This document shows, piece by piece, positions 1-8,127 of a stretch of DNA of 12,270 nucleotides. The DNA comes from Phycisphaeraceae bacterium. Its GTDB lineage: Bacteria; Planctomycetota; Phycisphaerae; Phycisphaerales; Phycisphaeraceae. The stretch lies in contig JADZCW010000226.1 in the NCBI GenBank assembly GCA_020851395.1, forward strand, positions 1-12,270, written 5' to 3'. Each line of letters begins with the position of its first letter. The stretch's first letter is position 1. The notes under the pieces were generated by a model. It saw only the letters and a list, made by a program, of their open reading frames with translations. It ran no database searches and was not told the DNA's origin. The translations under genes and the position numbers were made by a program.

Positions 1-546
1 GGTCTTGCGGTCGGCCTCGTACCCCACGCGGCCGGTCAGTTCGTCGCGGCCGGAATTGTCTCGGTCCCGGCCGTCGAAACGCAGGACGAGCTTGGTCTTC
101 CATCCGTCGAACCAGCTCTTGGGTCGAGGCTCGTCGGGGATCTTCTTGGTCGGCTGCGTGGCGTTGGCCGCGACAGCCGGCTGAGTCGTCGGCTCTCGCG
201 TCGCAGGCATCGCGACCCCCTCCATGGGGTGATCCGTGTCGGATTCTTCCCCGTCAGCCTCTTGCTCCTGCTCACGCGAGGTGTTTGACCCCTGATCCAG
301 GTCGGCATCGACCTGGTCGAGGTTCATCGCGGCGTGGCTGATCTCGCTCACTTGCACGCGTGGGATGACCAGCCGGCCCAGCACCGGGTGCTCGAGCGTG
401 ACGTGGTCATCGGTCAGCTCCTGGATTTGTCCGGTCAGGACATCGCCGTTGCGCAGCGTGACACTGTCAGCCCGCTGGGCGAACACGGCGGGGCCGGCGA
501 GGATGAAGATCGCCAGAAACCAAGCCGCTCGCCAGGTTTGAGGCAT
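1..546 (-). CDS. DUF481-type outer-membrane protein, 3' end cut by window edge
   Basis: The ATG is the complement of 544-546, and 182 codons are open down to base 1, so the C-terminus lies outside. Residues 1-23 form a signal peptide (hydrophobic WFLAIFILAGPAVFA, likely cut before Q24). Residues 27-70 (DSVTLRNGDVLTGQIQEL, then a GRLVIPRVQVSEI strand) resemble the small Sm-like beta module that often precedes DUF481 in planctomycetes. Residues 75-143 form an acidic, Thr/Gln/Pro-rich linker (TTQP, ATQPT). From about W145 the sequence WFDGWKTKLVLRFDGRDRDNSG matches the opening strands of the DUF481 (YdiY-like) beta-barrel, with an N-S where the family often has G-N-S. A GGGGA run (complement 554-558) lies 7 bases before the ATG as a weak Shine-Dalgarno. 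The role is probably an outer-membrane barrel; the substrate is unknown. DUF481 is inferred from only the first part of the domain. Confidence 0.7.
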   Translation of the reverse strand, partial: MPQTWRAAWFLAIFILAGPAVFAQRADSVTLRNGDVLTGQIQELTDDHVTLEHPVLGRLVIPRVQVSEISHAAMNLDQVDADLDQGSNTSREQEQEADGEESDTDHPMEGVAMPATREPTTQPAVAANATQPTKKIPDEPRPKSWFDGWKTKLVLRFDGRDRDNSGRDELTGRVGYEADRKT

Positions 547-670
547 AGGCCCGTCCCCGGAGGCGTGATGGTGGGGTGTGCGGTTCAGGGGCACAAATGT
601 AACGAAAAATCATTGGTCGTGGTCCTGACCGGGGGAGCTATTTCCCCGTCGCGCCGGGCTTGCGAGGGAG

Positions 671-699
671 TTGACGCTGCGGCGGTTGGGACCCATAAT
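671..699 (+). promoter_or_regulatory. Sigma70-type promoter for tig
   Basis: TTGACG (671-676) and CATAAT (694-699) are separated by exactly 17 bases. Each differs from the consensus hexamer at one position. Transcription would start near 706, giving a leader of about 78 bases before the tig ATG. This is the best-formed promoter in the window. Confidence 0.75.
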
Positions 700-772
700 T
701 TCCCGTCTGCGCCGGACTTGGCGAAACCTGTGTACCCCGTTAGCCCGACCCCTGGCGGCCACGCCGCCCTTT

Positions 773-776
773 GAGG
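773..776 (+). promoter_or_regulatory. Shine-Dalgarno of tig
   Basis: GAGG ends 7 bases before the ATG at 784. It matters because it supports the start that includes the unusual His-rich N-terminus; the next in-frame ATG is not until residue 197. Confidence 0.7.
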
Positions 777-783
777 TTCCTTC

Positions 784-2286
784 ATGGCTCCCCACGATCA
801 CGAGCACCACGACCACGACCATCACCACCATGACCACGACCACGATCATGATCACGCCCACGCCGGGCCGCTGACCGTGAGCGTGGAGGATGTCGGCCCC
901 GCCCGCAAGTGCCTGACGATCGAGATCCCCGCCGAGCGGATTGCCGAGCAGGTCGGCAGCCGGTTCGAGGAGCTCCAGAGCCAGGCCGCTCTGCCGGGTT
1001 TCCGGCCCGGCAAGGCCCCCAAGCGGCTGCTGCAGCGGCGGTTCACGTCGGCCGTGCGCGACGAGGTCCGCACACAGCTGCTCTCGGACTGCTACTCGCA
1101 GGCCATCGAACAGGAGAAGCTGAGCGTCCTGGGCCAGCCCGAGATCAAGGACCTGGACAAGATCACCCTGCCCGAGACGGGGTCGTTGACGTTCAAGGTT
1201 GAGGTCGAGATCGTGCCCGCTTTCGAGCTGCCCGAGCTCGAAGGCGTGGCGATCAAGCGGCCCAAGCTCGAACTGTCCGACGCCGAGGTCGAGGCCGAGG
1301 TGCAGCGGATGGGCCGTCAGTTCGGGTCGCTCAGCGACGCCGGCGACGCGGCGGTCGAGGTCGATGATTATCTGATGACGGACGTGACGATCCTGCCCGG
1401 CCAGGACGCGTCCGACTCGGCCGAGCAGGTGGCCCACCACCCTCAGATCTACGTGCTCGTCCCCGGCGAGTCGCGATCGTTCAAGGGGCACGTGGCGGGG
1501 ATCGTGGTCGAGGACCTTGGCAAGCGTCTGCTGGGTCAGAAGGCGGGCCAGACGGTACGCGTGTCGCTGACGGGGCCCTCGGCTCATGAGAACGAGAAGA
1601 TCAAGGACCGGCCGATCACGCTGGTGATCAAGATCCAGAAGGTCGAGCGCGTCGCGCCCGCGGCCGAGACGGACCTGGCCGCCCGCTTCGGCGCCGCCGA
1701 CCCGGCCGACCTGCGCAAGCAGGTCCGCACCATGCTCGAGAGCCGTCACCAGCGTCAGCAGCAGTCAGCCATGCACCAGCAGCTGTGTGATTACCTCGTC
1801 GAGAAGGTCGAGATGGAACTGCCCGAGGGCCTCTCGGGCCGCCAGGCGGAGCGGATGCTCCAGCGCCAGGCGATGGAGCTGGCCTACCAGGGCCTCGGTG
1901 ACGAGGAGATCGCCCAGCGGGTGGCCGAGTTGCGTCAGAGCAGCGACGCCGAGGCTCGCCGGACGCTCAAACTCTTCTTCATCCTGTCTCGCGCAGCCGA
2001 AACGCTCGAGGTCGAGGTCTCCGAGGGCGAGCTCAACGGCCGGATCGCCATGTACGCCATGCAGCAGGGGCGTCGGCCCGAGAAGCTGCGTCAGGAGATG
2101 CAGCGCGGCGGCCAGCTCGAGCAGCTCTACATGCAGATCCGCGACCAGAAGACGCTGGACAAGGTGCTCGAGAAGGCGTCGATCACCGACGTCGATCCCA
2201 GCGAGCTGGCCGAGGACGGCAAGGATGCGGCCAAGGCCGAGAAGAAGGCCGAGAAGAAGACCACCAGGAAGAGCACGAAGAAGTAG
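784..2286 (+). CDS. tig: Trigger factor (ribosome-associated chaperone, PPIase) with His-rich N-terminal extension
   Basis: 500 residues, somewhat longer than the usual 430-480. Trigger factor docks at the ribosomal exit tunnel and shields nascent chains; its FKBP-like domain can isomerise prolyl bonds. Residues 1-28 are an Asp/His-rich extension. Residues 29-145 form the ribosome-binding domain with the signature G-F-R-P-G-K-A-P at 72-79. Residues about 165-290 are the FKBP-like region, which is divergent and contains an insertion. Residues 295-470 are the helical chaperone arms. The tail (480-500) is Lys/Ala-rich (KAEKKAEKK), a probable disordered segment. The start follows a GAGG Shine-Dalgarno and a good promoter. 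The gene is first in a likely unit with the small membrane protein 37 bases downstream. In many bacteria tig is followed by clpP-clpX; here clpX is two genes away and clpP is absent. Identification is firm; PPIase activity is uncertain because the FKBP part is divergent. Confidence 0.95.
   Translation: MAPHDHEHHDHDHHHHDHDHDHDHAHAGPLTVSVEDVGPARKCLTIEIPAERIAEQVGSRFEELQSQAALPGFRPGKAPKRLLQRRFTSAVRDEVRTQLLSDCYSQAIEQEKLSVLGQPEIKDLDKITLPETGSLTFKVEVEIVPAFELPELEGVAIKRPKLELSDAEVEAEVQRMGRQFGSLSDAGDAAVEVDDYLMTDVTILPGQDASDSAEQVAHHPQIYVLVPGESRSFKGHVAGIVVEDLGKRLLGQKAGQTVRVSLTGPSAHENEKIKDRPITLVIKIQKVERVAPAAETDLAARFGAADPADLRKQVRTMLESRHQRQQQSAMHQQLCDYLVEKVEMELPEGLSGRQAERMLQRQAMELAYQGLGDEEIAQRVAELRQSSDAEARRTLKLFFILSRAAETLEVEVSEGELNGRIAMYAMQQGRRPEKLRQEMQRGGQLEQLYMQIRDQKTLDKVLEKASITDVDPSELAEDGKDAAKAEKKAEKKTTRKSTKK
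793..861 (+). repeat. Low-complexity His/Asp codon tract in tig
   Basis: Codons 4-26 of tig alternate CAC/CAT and GAC/GAT and encode 14 His in 23 residues, mostly as His-Asp pairs with one run of four His (13-16). The codons vary (CAC with CAT, GAC with GAT), so it is not a perfect DNA repeat, which hints at selection on the protein. Confidence 0.85.
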
Positions 2287-2323
2287 TCCTCCCCGTATCG
2301 TGACCGCCGGCGGGAACCCAGCC

Positions 2324-2722
2324 ATGCCGATGCTGATCGCTCTGGCGTCGAGGTGGTGTTTGGTCTGCGGCCTGTTCCTGGCCCAGTCCGGCCGGTCCGC
2401 GTCGATGGGGCGGTACCTCGGGGGGCGATTCTATTACGCGCTCGGGGCGGCGTTGCTGATCATTGTGCTGGCCGGTATGGCGGGATGGATGGTGCTGGCC
2501 CGGTCGAAGCGTCCGGACGACGTGACCTCGGTCCCCCCGGCGGGCTTCAGCGTCGAGGACCTTCGCCAGATGCACGAACAGGGCGAGCTGAGCGACGAGG
2601 AATACGTCCGTGCTCATCGCGCGGTGATGGCTCGGCTCCTGAGCAAGTTTGACCCCGGCGAAGATTCATCCACCAGCGATACCCAACCGTCCACTGGCAG
2701 GCCGGGGCGTGATGACCGCTAG
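2324..2722 (+). CDS. Small membrane protein with SHOCT-like C-terminal motif
   Basis: 132 residues; no named family recognised. Residues 3-20 are a hydrophobic, signal-like segment (LIALASRWCLVCGLFLA). Residues 36-59 form a clear membrane helix (ALGAALLIIVLAGMAGWMVLA) followed by the positive stretch RSKR. Residues 75-106 (FSVEDLRQMHEQGELSDEEYVRAHRAVMARLL) match the pattern of SHOCT and similar short motifs: a helix, a G-x-L-[ST]-[DE]-E-E turn, and a second helix. The last 22 residues are polar and probably disordered. The ATG at 2324 gives the full N-terminal helix; upstream GGCGGGAA is only a weak Shine-Dalgarno. An in-frame GTG at 2300 and an ATG at 2405 are alternatives. It starts 37 bases after tig and is probably co-transcribed with it. 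Function unknown; an anchor or adaptor for oligomeric partners is only a guess. Confidence 0.75.
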   Translation: MPMLIALASRWCLVCGLFLAQSGRSASMGRYLGGRFYYALGAALLIIVLAGMAGWMVLARSKRPDDVTSVPPAGFSVEDLRQMHEQGELSDEEYVRAHRAVMARLLSKFDPGEDSSTSDTQPSTGRPGRDDR

Positions 2723-3024
2723 GTTCCTATAAGAACCCACGTGACGCCTCCTCGCGCGATGGGCCCCCTAACCCGCGCGACATCCACCGATTTCAGCCAC
2801 GAAAATCGCGTCAAGTCCATGCCGGTGGTCGATGAACCCGCGAGGTGTGTTACAATGCCTCGGTCGTCCATGGGCCGTGCCGGCACGCAAGAACCGGTCG
2901 GGAGCACATTAAGACTCTCCCGGGATTGGACGATCAGAACTCATGACGACACACCGCGCGGTCACCGGTTATTAACCTTCGTCTGCCAGCCATGTTCGGC
3001 GCGATGCGCCGACGGGAATGAGTC
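2723..3024. other. 302-base intergenic region: promoter and long leader of clpX
   Basis: No convincing gene is present. It holds an extended -10 box at 2848-2856 and several dyads: GGTTC/GAACC (2722-2726 and 2733-2737, loop CTATAA), CGGGAG/CTCCCG (2899-2904 and 2917-2922), the palindrome ACCGCGCGGT (2953-2962), and GGTTATTAACC (2967-2977). An open frame running through here into the clpX start has unbalanced composition and no recognisable domain. No U-tract terminator for the tig unit is evident. Confidence 0.6.
2848..2856 (+). promoter_or_regulatory. Putative extended -10 promoter of clpX
   Basis: TGTTACAAT combines the extended TG-N motif with TACAAT (2851-2856), one base from the consensus -10. 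No consensus -35 lies 16-18 bases upstream, which extended -10 promoters can tolerate. The start would be near 2863, leaving a leader of about 160 bases before clpX. Confidence 0.45.
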
Positions 3025-4494
<1,470 letters not shown>

Positions 4495-4508
4495 AATCAG
4501 CCGCATGG

Positions 4509-4543
4509 GCCAGGGCCGTCGATTTTTCCCGCCTGCCCCTGGC
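4509..4543 (+). terminator. Weak hairpin after clpX, possible terminator
   Basis: Seven-base arms GCCAGGG (4509-4515) and CCCTGGC (4537-4543) enclose a 21-base loop that contains TTTTT. It lies 14 bases after the clpX stop. The long loop and the lack of a T-run after the second arm make it a poor intrinsic terminator. Confidence 0.25.
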
Positions 4544-4550
4544 GGTCCAG

Positions 4551-4580
4551 AACCGGTAAGTCCGACGGTTCGTATAACCG
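4551..4580 (+). promoter_or_regulatory. Putative -10 box and dyads upstream of the S41 protease
   Basis: TATAAC (4573-4578) is one base from the consensus -10, but no -35 match lies 16-18 bases upstream. It sits inside the inverted repeat CGGTT (4566-4570) / AACCG (4576-4580). A further AACCG at 4551-4555 can pair with the same central CGGTT. This could be an operator overlapping a promoter; the dyads are visible, the role is inferred. Confidence 0.35.
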
Positions 4581-4644
4581 ATAAACAGCTTATGTCGTGA
4601 TCTGGGATCGGATTGCATCCCGCGGGCGATGCGTTGCGGCTGAC

Positions 4645-4650
4645 AGGTGA
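4645..4650 (+). promoter_or_regulatory. Shine-Dalgarno deciding the S41 protease start
   Basis: AGGTGA ends 4 bases before the ATG at 4655. An in-frame TTG at 4613 would add 14 polar residues ahead of the signal peptide and has no comparable site, so the ATG is preferred. Confidence 0.6.
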
Positions 4651-4654
4651 TCTC

Positions 4655-6904
4655 ATGAGCCATGCCGTTGCTTTTTCGTTCTTCTGGGCCGCCCGCCGCG
4701 GGTGGTTAGTCGCCTCTTGCCTGGGGGTGGTCCTCCTGGTCGGGGTGCTTCCCGCGTACGGCCAGAACGCGGACGCCCAGCTTGCGAGCGTGCCCCAACT
4801 GGCTGACAGCGGACAATTCATCCAGATCAGCACGCTGCTGTCTTCCGAGCCGGTCCTGCGCGGCGACCCGCAGGTGGCTGACCTGCTCAGCGCCATCGCG
4901 GCGCACGAGAAGTACCGGGCTGAGCACGACGCCGAGCGTCTGGAGGCGTACAAGTCCGCGATGCAGCGGGTCAGCGAGAGTCTGGACAAGGGCCGTGTCG
5001 AGGACGCCCTGCGTGCGGCCGTCGAGGCCAATGACCTGGCGACCGATCCCTCGCTGATGCTCGAGGAACAACCGATCCGCCATCTGGTGATCGAGGCCGA
5101 GCGTGCCGCCGACCTGGCCAAGGCCCAGGACGACTGGCTCGAGGCCCTGGGACTCTACCGCGCGCTGTACCTGCTCTTCGACGACCATCAGCGCTATCGC
5201 GATCAGTCCCAGCAGGCCGAGCGGCACGTCCGACTTCTGCGCATGTACGCGCCGCAGAAGCTCAGCGAGCTCTACGATCTGCGCATCAAGCGCCAGGCCG
5301 AGCAGGCGAAAGAGGACGGACAGGACGAGGACGAGAAGAACGACCCGCCGGTCTTCGGCGAGGAGACTTGGCAGCAGACGCTTGACGGCGTCGAGGTTCC
5401 GATGTTCTGGACCACGCTGCTCCTGGCCGCCCAGAAGCACATCTCCGGGCAGGGCTACGGCCCGCTGCTCGACGGCGCCTTCGAGGCCCTCGAGGTGCTC
5501 TCGCGGACCAGGGGCCTCGAGCAGACATTCCCCGCACTAGCCGACGACAAACATCTCGGGGCATTCCAGATCGGCCTGGCGGAACTGCGCGCCGAGCTCA
5601 ACCGGCCTGAGCCGCTGCGCTTCGGCGAGGCGTCGAACTTGCTCGAGAAGGTGCAGGACCTCAACCGCAATACCGTGCGCCTGCCGCGCCAGGTGCTGGC
5701 CTACGAGATGGCCGATGGGGCCATGAGCCGGCTCGACGACTTCTCGGCCGTCATCTGGCCGCACGAGATGGAGCAGTTCTCCCGCAACACGCAGGGGAAA
5801 TTCGAGGGCATCGGCGTGCAGATCTCCAAGCGCGACGGCCGATTGGTGGTCATCACCCCGCTGGCCGACACGCCGGCGCAGGCGGCCGGCATCAAGGCCG
5901 GCGACATCATCGCCCAGGTCGACGGTCAGGACGTCTCGGCCTGGAGCCTGGACCGGGCCGTCCGCGAGATCACCGGTCCCGAGGGCACGACCGTGACGCT
6001 GGCCGTGGAGCGTGTCGGCCATCCCGGCCAGCTCGAGTTCAAGGTCCGGCGGGCCCAGATCGAGATCCACTCGATCCTCGGCTGGGAGCGCCGGCCGGAC
6101 AAGGGCTGGGACTACTACATCGACCCCCAGCGCCGCATCGGCTACATCCGGCTGACCAACTTCCTGCCCCAGACGGCCGACGACCTCGACCGCGCCATTA
6201 ACCAGATGCAGAACGAGCACGGGCTCGACGGCCTGATCCTGGACCTGCGTTTCAACCCCGGCGGGCTCCTGGGCTCAGCCATCGAGGTGGCCAACCGGTT
6301 CATCCCCTCGGGCACGCTGGTCTCGACCGTCGAGCGCGACGGCAAGGTCACGCATGAGTACCGCGCCCGCCCCGACCGCGCCCAGCCGTCGATACCGCTG
6401 GTCGTGCTGATCAATCAGGGCTCAGCCTCGGCGTCGGAGATCGTCTCGGGCGCGCTCCAAGACTACCAGCGGGCGTTGATCATCGGCCATCGCTCCTTCG
6501 GCAAGGGCTCCGTGCAGGACCTGACGCCCCTGGGCAACGGCGACGCGTGCCTGAAGCTCACCACGCAGTACTACCGGCTGCCCAAGGGCCGGATCATCCA
6601 CCGCCAGCCGCTGGACAAGGACTGGGGCGTCGACCCGGACCTCGAGGTCCGGATGACCAGCACCCAGGTGGCCGACTCGATCCGCGTCCGCCAGGACGCC
6701 GACGTCATCCGTGATGAGCCGGCCAAGCAGGACGCCGCTGCCACCCAGCCCACGACCCAGCCTACGGCCGAGGACCTGATCCGTCAGTCGCTCGACCCAC
6801 AGCTTGAGACGGCGCTGTTGGTCCTTAAGGCCCGTCTGGCGTCGGAGCACATCCAGGCCCTGACCGAGGCGCGTGACACCTCGACGACAGCGACCGCTCG
6901 CTAG
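4655..6904 (+). CDS. S41 family C-terminal processing protease (PDZ, Ser-Lys dyad)
   Basis: 749 residues from the ATG at 4655. It is a secreted serine protease of the CtpA/Prc type that cleaves near C-termini of envelope proteins. Residues 1-36 form a signal peptide (two Arg at 14-15, hydrophobic 17-33, likely cut after AYG at 34-36). Residues 37-370 are a long helical, Glu/Ala/Leu-rich region that may hold TPR-like or coiled-coil repeats, with an acidic stretch near 220-232. The PDZ domain is about 382-465 (GIGVQIS, then AAGIKAGDIIAQVDGQ). The S41 core is about 495-665: GYIRLTNF, ILDLRFNPGG, GSASASE with nucleophile S592, and SFGKGS with general base K617. The tail has ATQPTTQPT and a final helix. 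The N-terminal region is much longer than in typical CtpA. It lies 160 bases after clpX, probably with its own promoter. Confidence 0.93.
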   Translation: MSHAVAFSFFWAARRGWLVASCLGVVLLVGVLPAYGQNADAQLASVPQLADSGQFIQISTLLSSEPVLRGDPQVADLLSAIAAHEKYRAEHDAERLEAYKSAMQRVSESLDKGRVEDALRAAVEANDLATDPSLMLEEQPIRHLVIEAERAADLAKAQDDWLEALGLYRALYLLFDDHQRYRDQSQQAERHVRLLRMYAPQKLSELYDLRIKRQAEQAKEDGQDEDEKNDPPVFGEETWQQTLDGVEVPMFWTTLLLAAQKHISGQGYGPLLDGAFEALEVLSRTRGLEQTFPALADDKHLGAFQIGLAELRAELNRPEPLRFGEASNLLEKVQDLNRNTVRLPRQVLAYEMADGAMSRLDDFSAVIWPHEMEQFSRNTQGKFEGIGVQISKRDGRLVVITPLADTPAQAAGIKAGDIIAQVDGQDVSAWSLDRAVREITGPEGTTVTLAVERVGHPGQLEFKVRRAQIEIHSILGWERRPDKGWDYYIDPQRRIGYIRLTNFLPQTADDLDRAINQMQNEHGLDGLILDLRFNPGGLLGSAIEVANRFIPSGTLVSTVERDGKVTHEYRARPDRAQPSIPLVVLINQGSASASEIVSGALQDYQRALIIGHRSFGKGSVQDLTPLGNGDACLKLTTQYYRLPKGRIIHRQPLDKDWGVDPDLEVRMTSTQVADSIRVRQDADVIRDEPAKQDAAATQPTTQPTAEDLIRQSLDPQLETALLVLKARLASEHIQALTEARDTSTTATAR

Positions 6905-7005
6905 CTGGCTCCGTCGGCCGTAGGCCTTCATTTCATCCCAAGCTCTGGCCTGCGATGCCTCGCTGGGCGAGCGATATCCGCTTGATTTGTCTGATGTTAT
7001 GTCCG

Positions 7006-7033
7006 CCGACCCCGCAGGGGCACTCGCTATAAT
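7006..7033 (+). promoter_or_regulatory. Putative promoter of accA
   Basis: A perfect TATAAT at 7028-7033 lies 51 bases before the accA ATG. The -35 is weak: CCGACC (7006-7011) at 16-base spacing matches only the central GAC. A CCCC-GCA-GGGG dyad (7010-7020) overlaps the -35/spacer. The start would be near 7040. Confidence 0.6.
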
Positions 7034-7073
7034 GGCGGCGGTGGGGGGCATAACGCTCCGCCCGATTACCGAC

Positions 7074-7077
7074 AGGA
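7074..7077 (+). promoter_or_regulatory. Shine-Dalgarno of accA
   Basis: AGGA lies 7 bases before the ATG at 7085 and supports that start. Confidence 0.6.
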
Positions 7078-7084
7078 CCCCACG

Positions 7085-8125
7085 ATGACTTCGCTGTCAG
7101 GCACACTGCAACCCGTTTACGAGCTGGAGTTTGAACGGCCGCTGAGCCGTCTGGAGCAGCAAATCGCCGAGCTTGAGGCGATGCTCAAACTCCCGCCGGC
7201 CGCCCCACCCCCGGGGGCGGGGGCCGAGGCCGTGCAGCCGGGCCCGCGTGCGGCTGACCTGGCGCCGGAGATCCGCCGGCTGCGCGAGGCCCACACGTCG
7301 CTTTTGCGAAAGACTTACGAGAACCTCAGCCCCTGGCACGTGGTCAAGGTCGCCCGCCACCCGAATCGGCCGCAGTCGACCGACTACCTCCAGGCCATCT
7401 GCAAGGACTTCACCGAGCTGCACGGCGACCGCGCCTTCGGCGACGACCAGGCCATCGCCGCCGGGCTGGCGCGGATCGGCCAACACAAGGTCATGGTCAT
7501 GGCCCACCGCAAGGGTCGCGACACCAAGGAGCGCATCGCCTGCAACTTCGGCATGGCCCACCCCGAGGGGTATCGCAAGGCGCTGCTGAAGATGAAGCTG
7601 GCCGAGAAGTTCAACCTCCCCGTCGTGACGCTGATCGACACGCCCGGCGCGTTTCCCGGCATCGGCGCCGAGGAGCGCGGCCAGGCCGAGGCCATCGCGG
7701 TGAACCTCCGCGAGATGAGCCGGCTGCGCGTGCCGATCCTCTCGGTGGTGATCGGCGAGGGCGGCTCCGGCGGGGCGCTGGGCATCGGCGTGGCCGACCG
7801 CGCGGCGATGATGCAGTACGCCTGGTACAGCGTGATCAGCCCCGAGGCCTGCGCCGCCATCCTCTGGAAGACCGGCGCCGAGGCCGAGAAGGCCGCCGAG
7901 GCGCTGAAGCTCACCGCCAAGGACAATCTATCGCTTGGCGTGGTCGACGCCGTGATCGAGGAGCCGCTCGGCGGGGCGCATCGCAACCCCGCGCTGGCGG
8001 CCGACCGGCTCGAGCAGTGGATCACCAAGAACCTGCGCGAGATCGCCCGCGTGCCGATCGACACGCTCCTGGAAAAGCGCTACGAGCGGTGGCGCAAGCT
8101 TGGTCAGACGGTTGAGTCGAAATAG
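7085..8125 (+). CDS. accA: Acetyl-CoA carboxylase carboxyltransferase subunit alpha
   Basis: 346 residues against about 320 for the family. With AccD it forms the carboxyltransferase that moves CO2 from biotin on AccB to acetyl-CoA, making malonyl-CoA, the first committed step of fatty-acid synthesis in the cytoplasm. Residues 12-36 and 59-78 are the paired N-terminal helices (FERPLSRLEQQIAELEAML). Residues 81-97 carry LSPWHVVKVARHPNRPQ. The crotonase-like core follows: ELHGDRAFGDD (111-121), KGRDTKERI (143-151), NFGMAHPEGYRKAL (154-167), TLIDTPGAFPGIGAEERGQ (182-200) and the glycine-rich oxyanion segment GEGGSGGALGIG (224-235). EPLGGAHRNP (293-302) closes the core. The extra length is mainly a Pro/Ala/Gly linker at 37-55. 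No other acc gene is in the window, so accA stands alone here. It is preceded by a TATAAT box and converges with the sulfatase gene 2 bases later. Confidence 0.97.
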   Translation: MTSLSGTLQPVYELEFERPLSRLEQQIAELEAMLKLPPAAPPPGAGAEAVQPGPRAADLAPEIRRLREAHTSLLRKTYENLSPWHVVKVARHPNRPQSTDYLQAICKDFTELHGDRAFGDDQAIAAGLARIGQHKVMVMAHRKGRDTKERIACNFGMAHPEGYRKALLKMKLAEKFNLPVVTLIDTPGAFPGIGAEERGQAEAIAVNLREMSRLRVPILSVVIGEGGSGGALGIGVADRAAMMQYAWYSVISPEACAAILWKTGAEAEKAAEALKLTAKDNLSLGVVDAVIEEPLGGAHRNPALAADRLEQWITKNLREIARVPIDTLLEKRYERWRKLGQTVESK

Positions 8126-8127
8126 CC

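Larger units (their letters stand above)
547..783. other. Divergent intergenic region (DUF481 gene / tig)
   Basis: These 237 bases separate two genes transcribed away from each other. On the plus strand they hold the tig promoter (671-699) and Shine-Dalgarno (773-776). On the minus strand a TACATT hexamer (complement 596-601) could be the -10 box of the DUF481 gene, but I see no good -35 partner. A short dyad, GGGGA (632-636) and TCCCC (643-647), lies between the two putative promoters. Nothing else is recognisable. Confidence 0.55.

Noticed and set aside
610..1749. 379-codon minus-strand open frame opposite tig
   Set aside because: It is antisense to trigger factor; its Val/Met-rich run is simply the complement of the His/Asp codon tract.
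4613..4654. TTG start adding 14 residues to the S41 protease
   Set aside because: The added residues precede a normal signal peptide, and the ATG at 4655 has a much better Shine-Dalgarno (AGGTGA).
6959..6971. CTCGC-TGG-GCGAG hairpin after the S41 gene as a terminator
   Set aside because: The stem is only 5 base pairs and no T-run follows; it is too weak to call.
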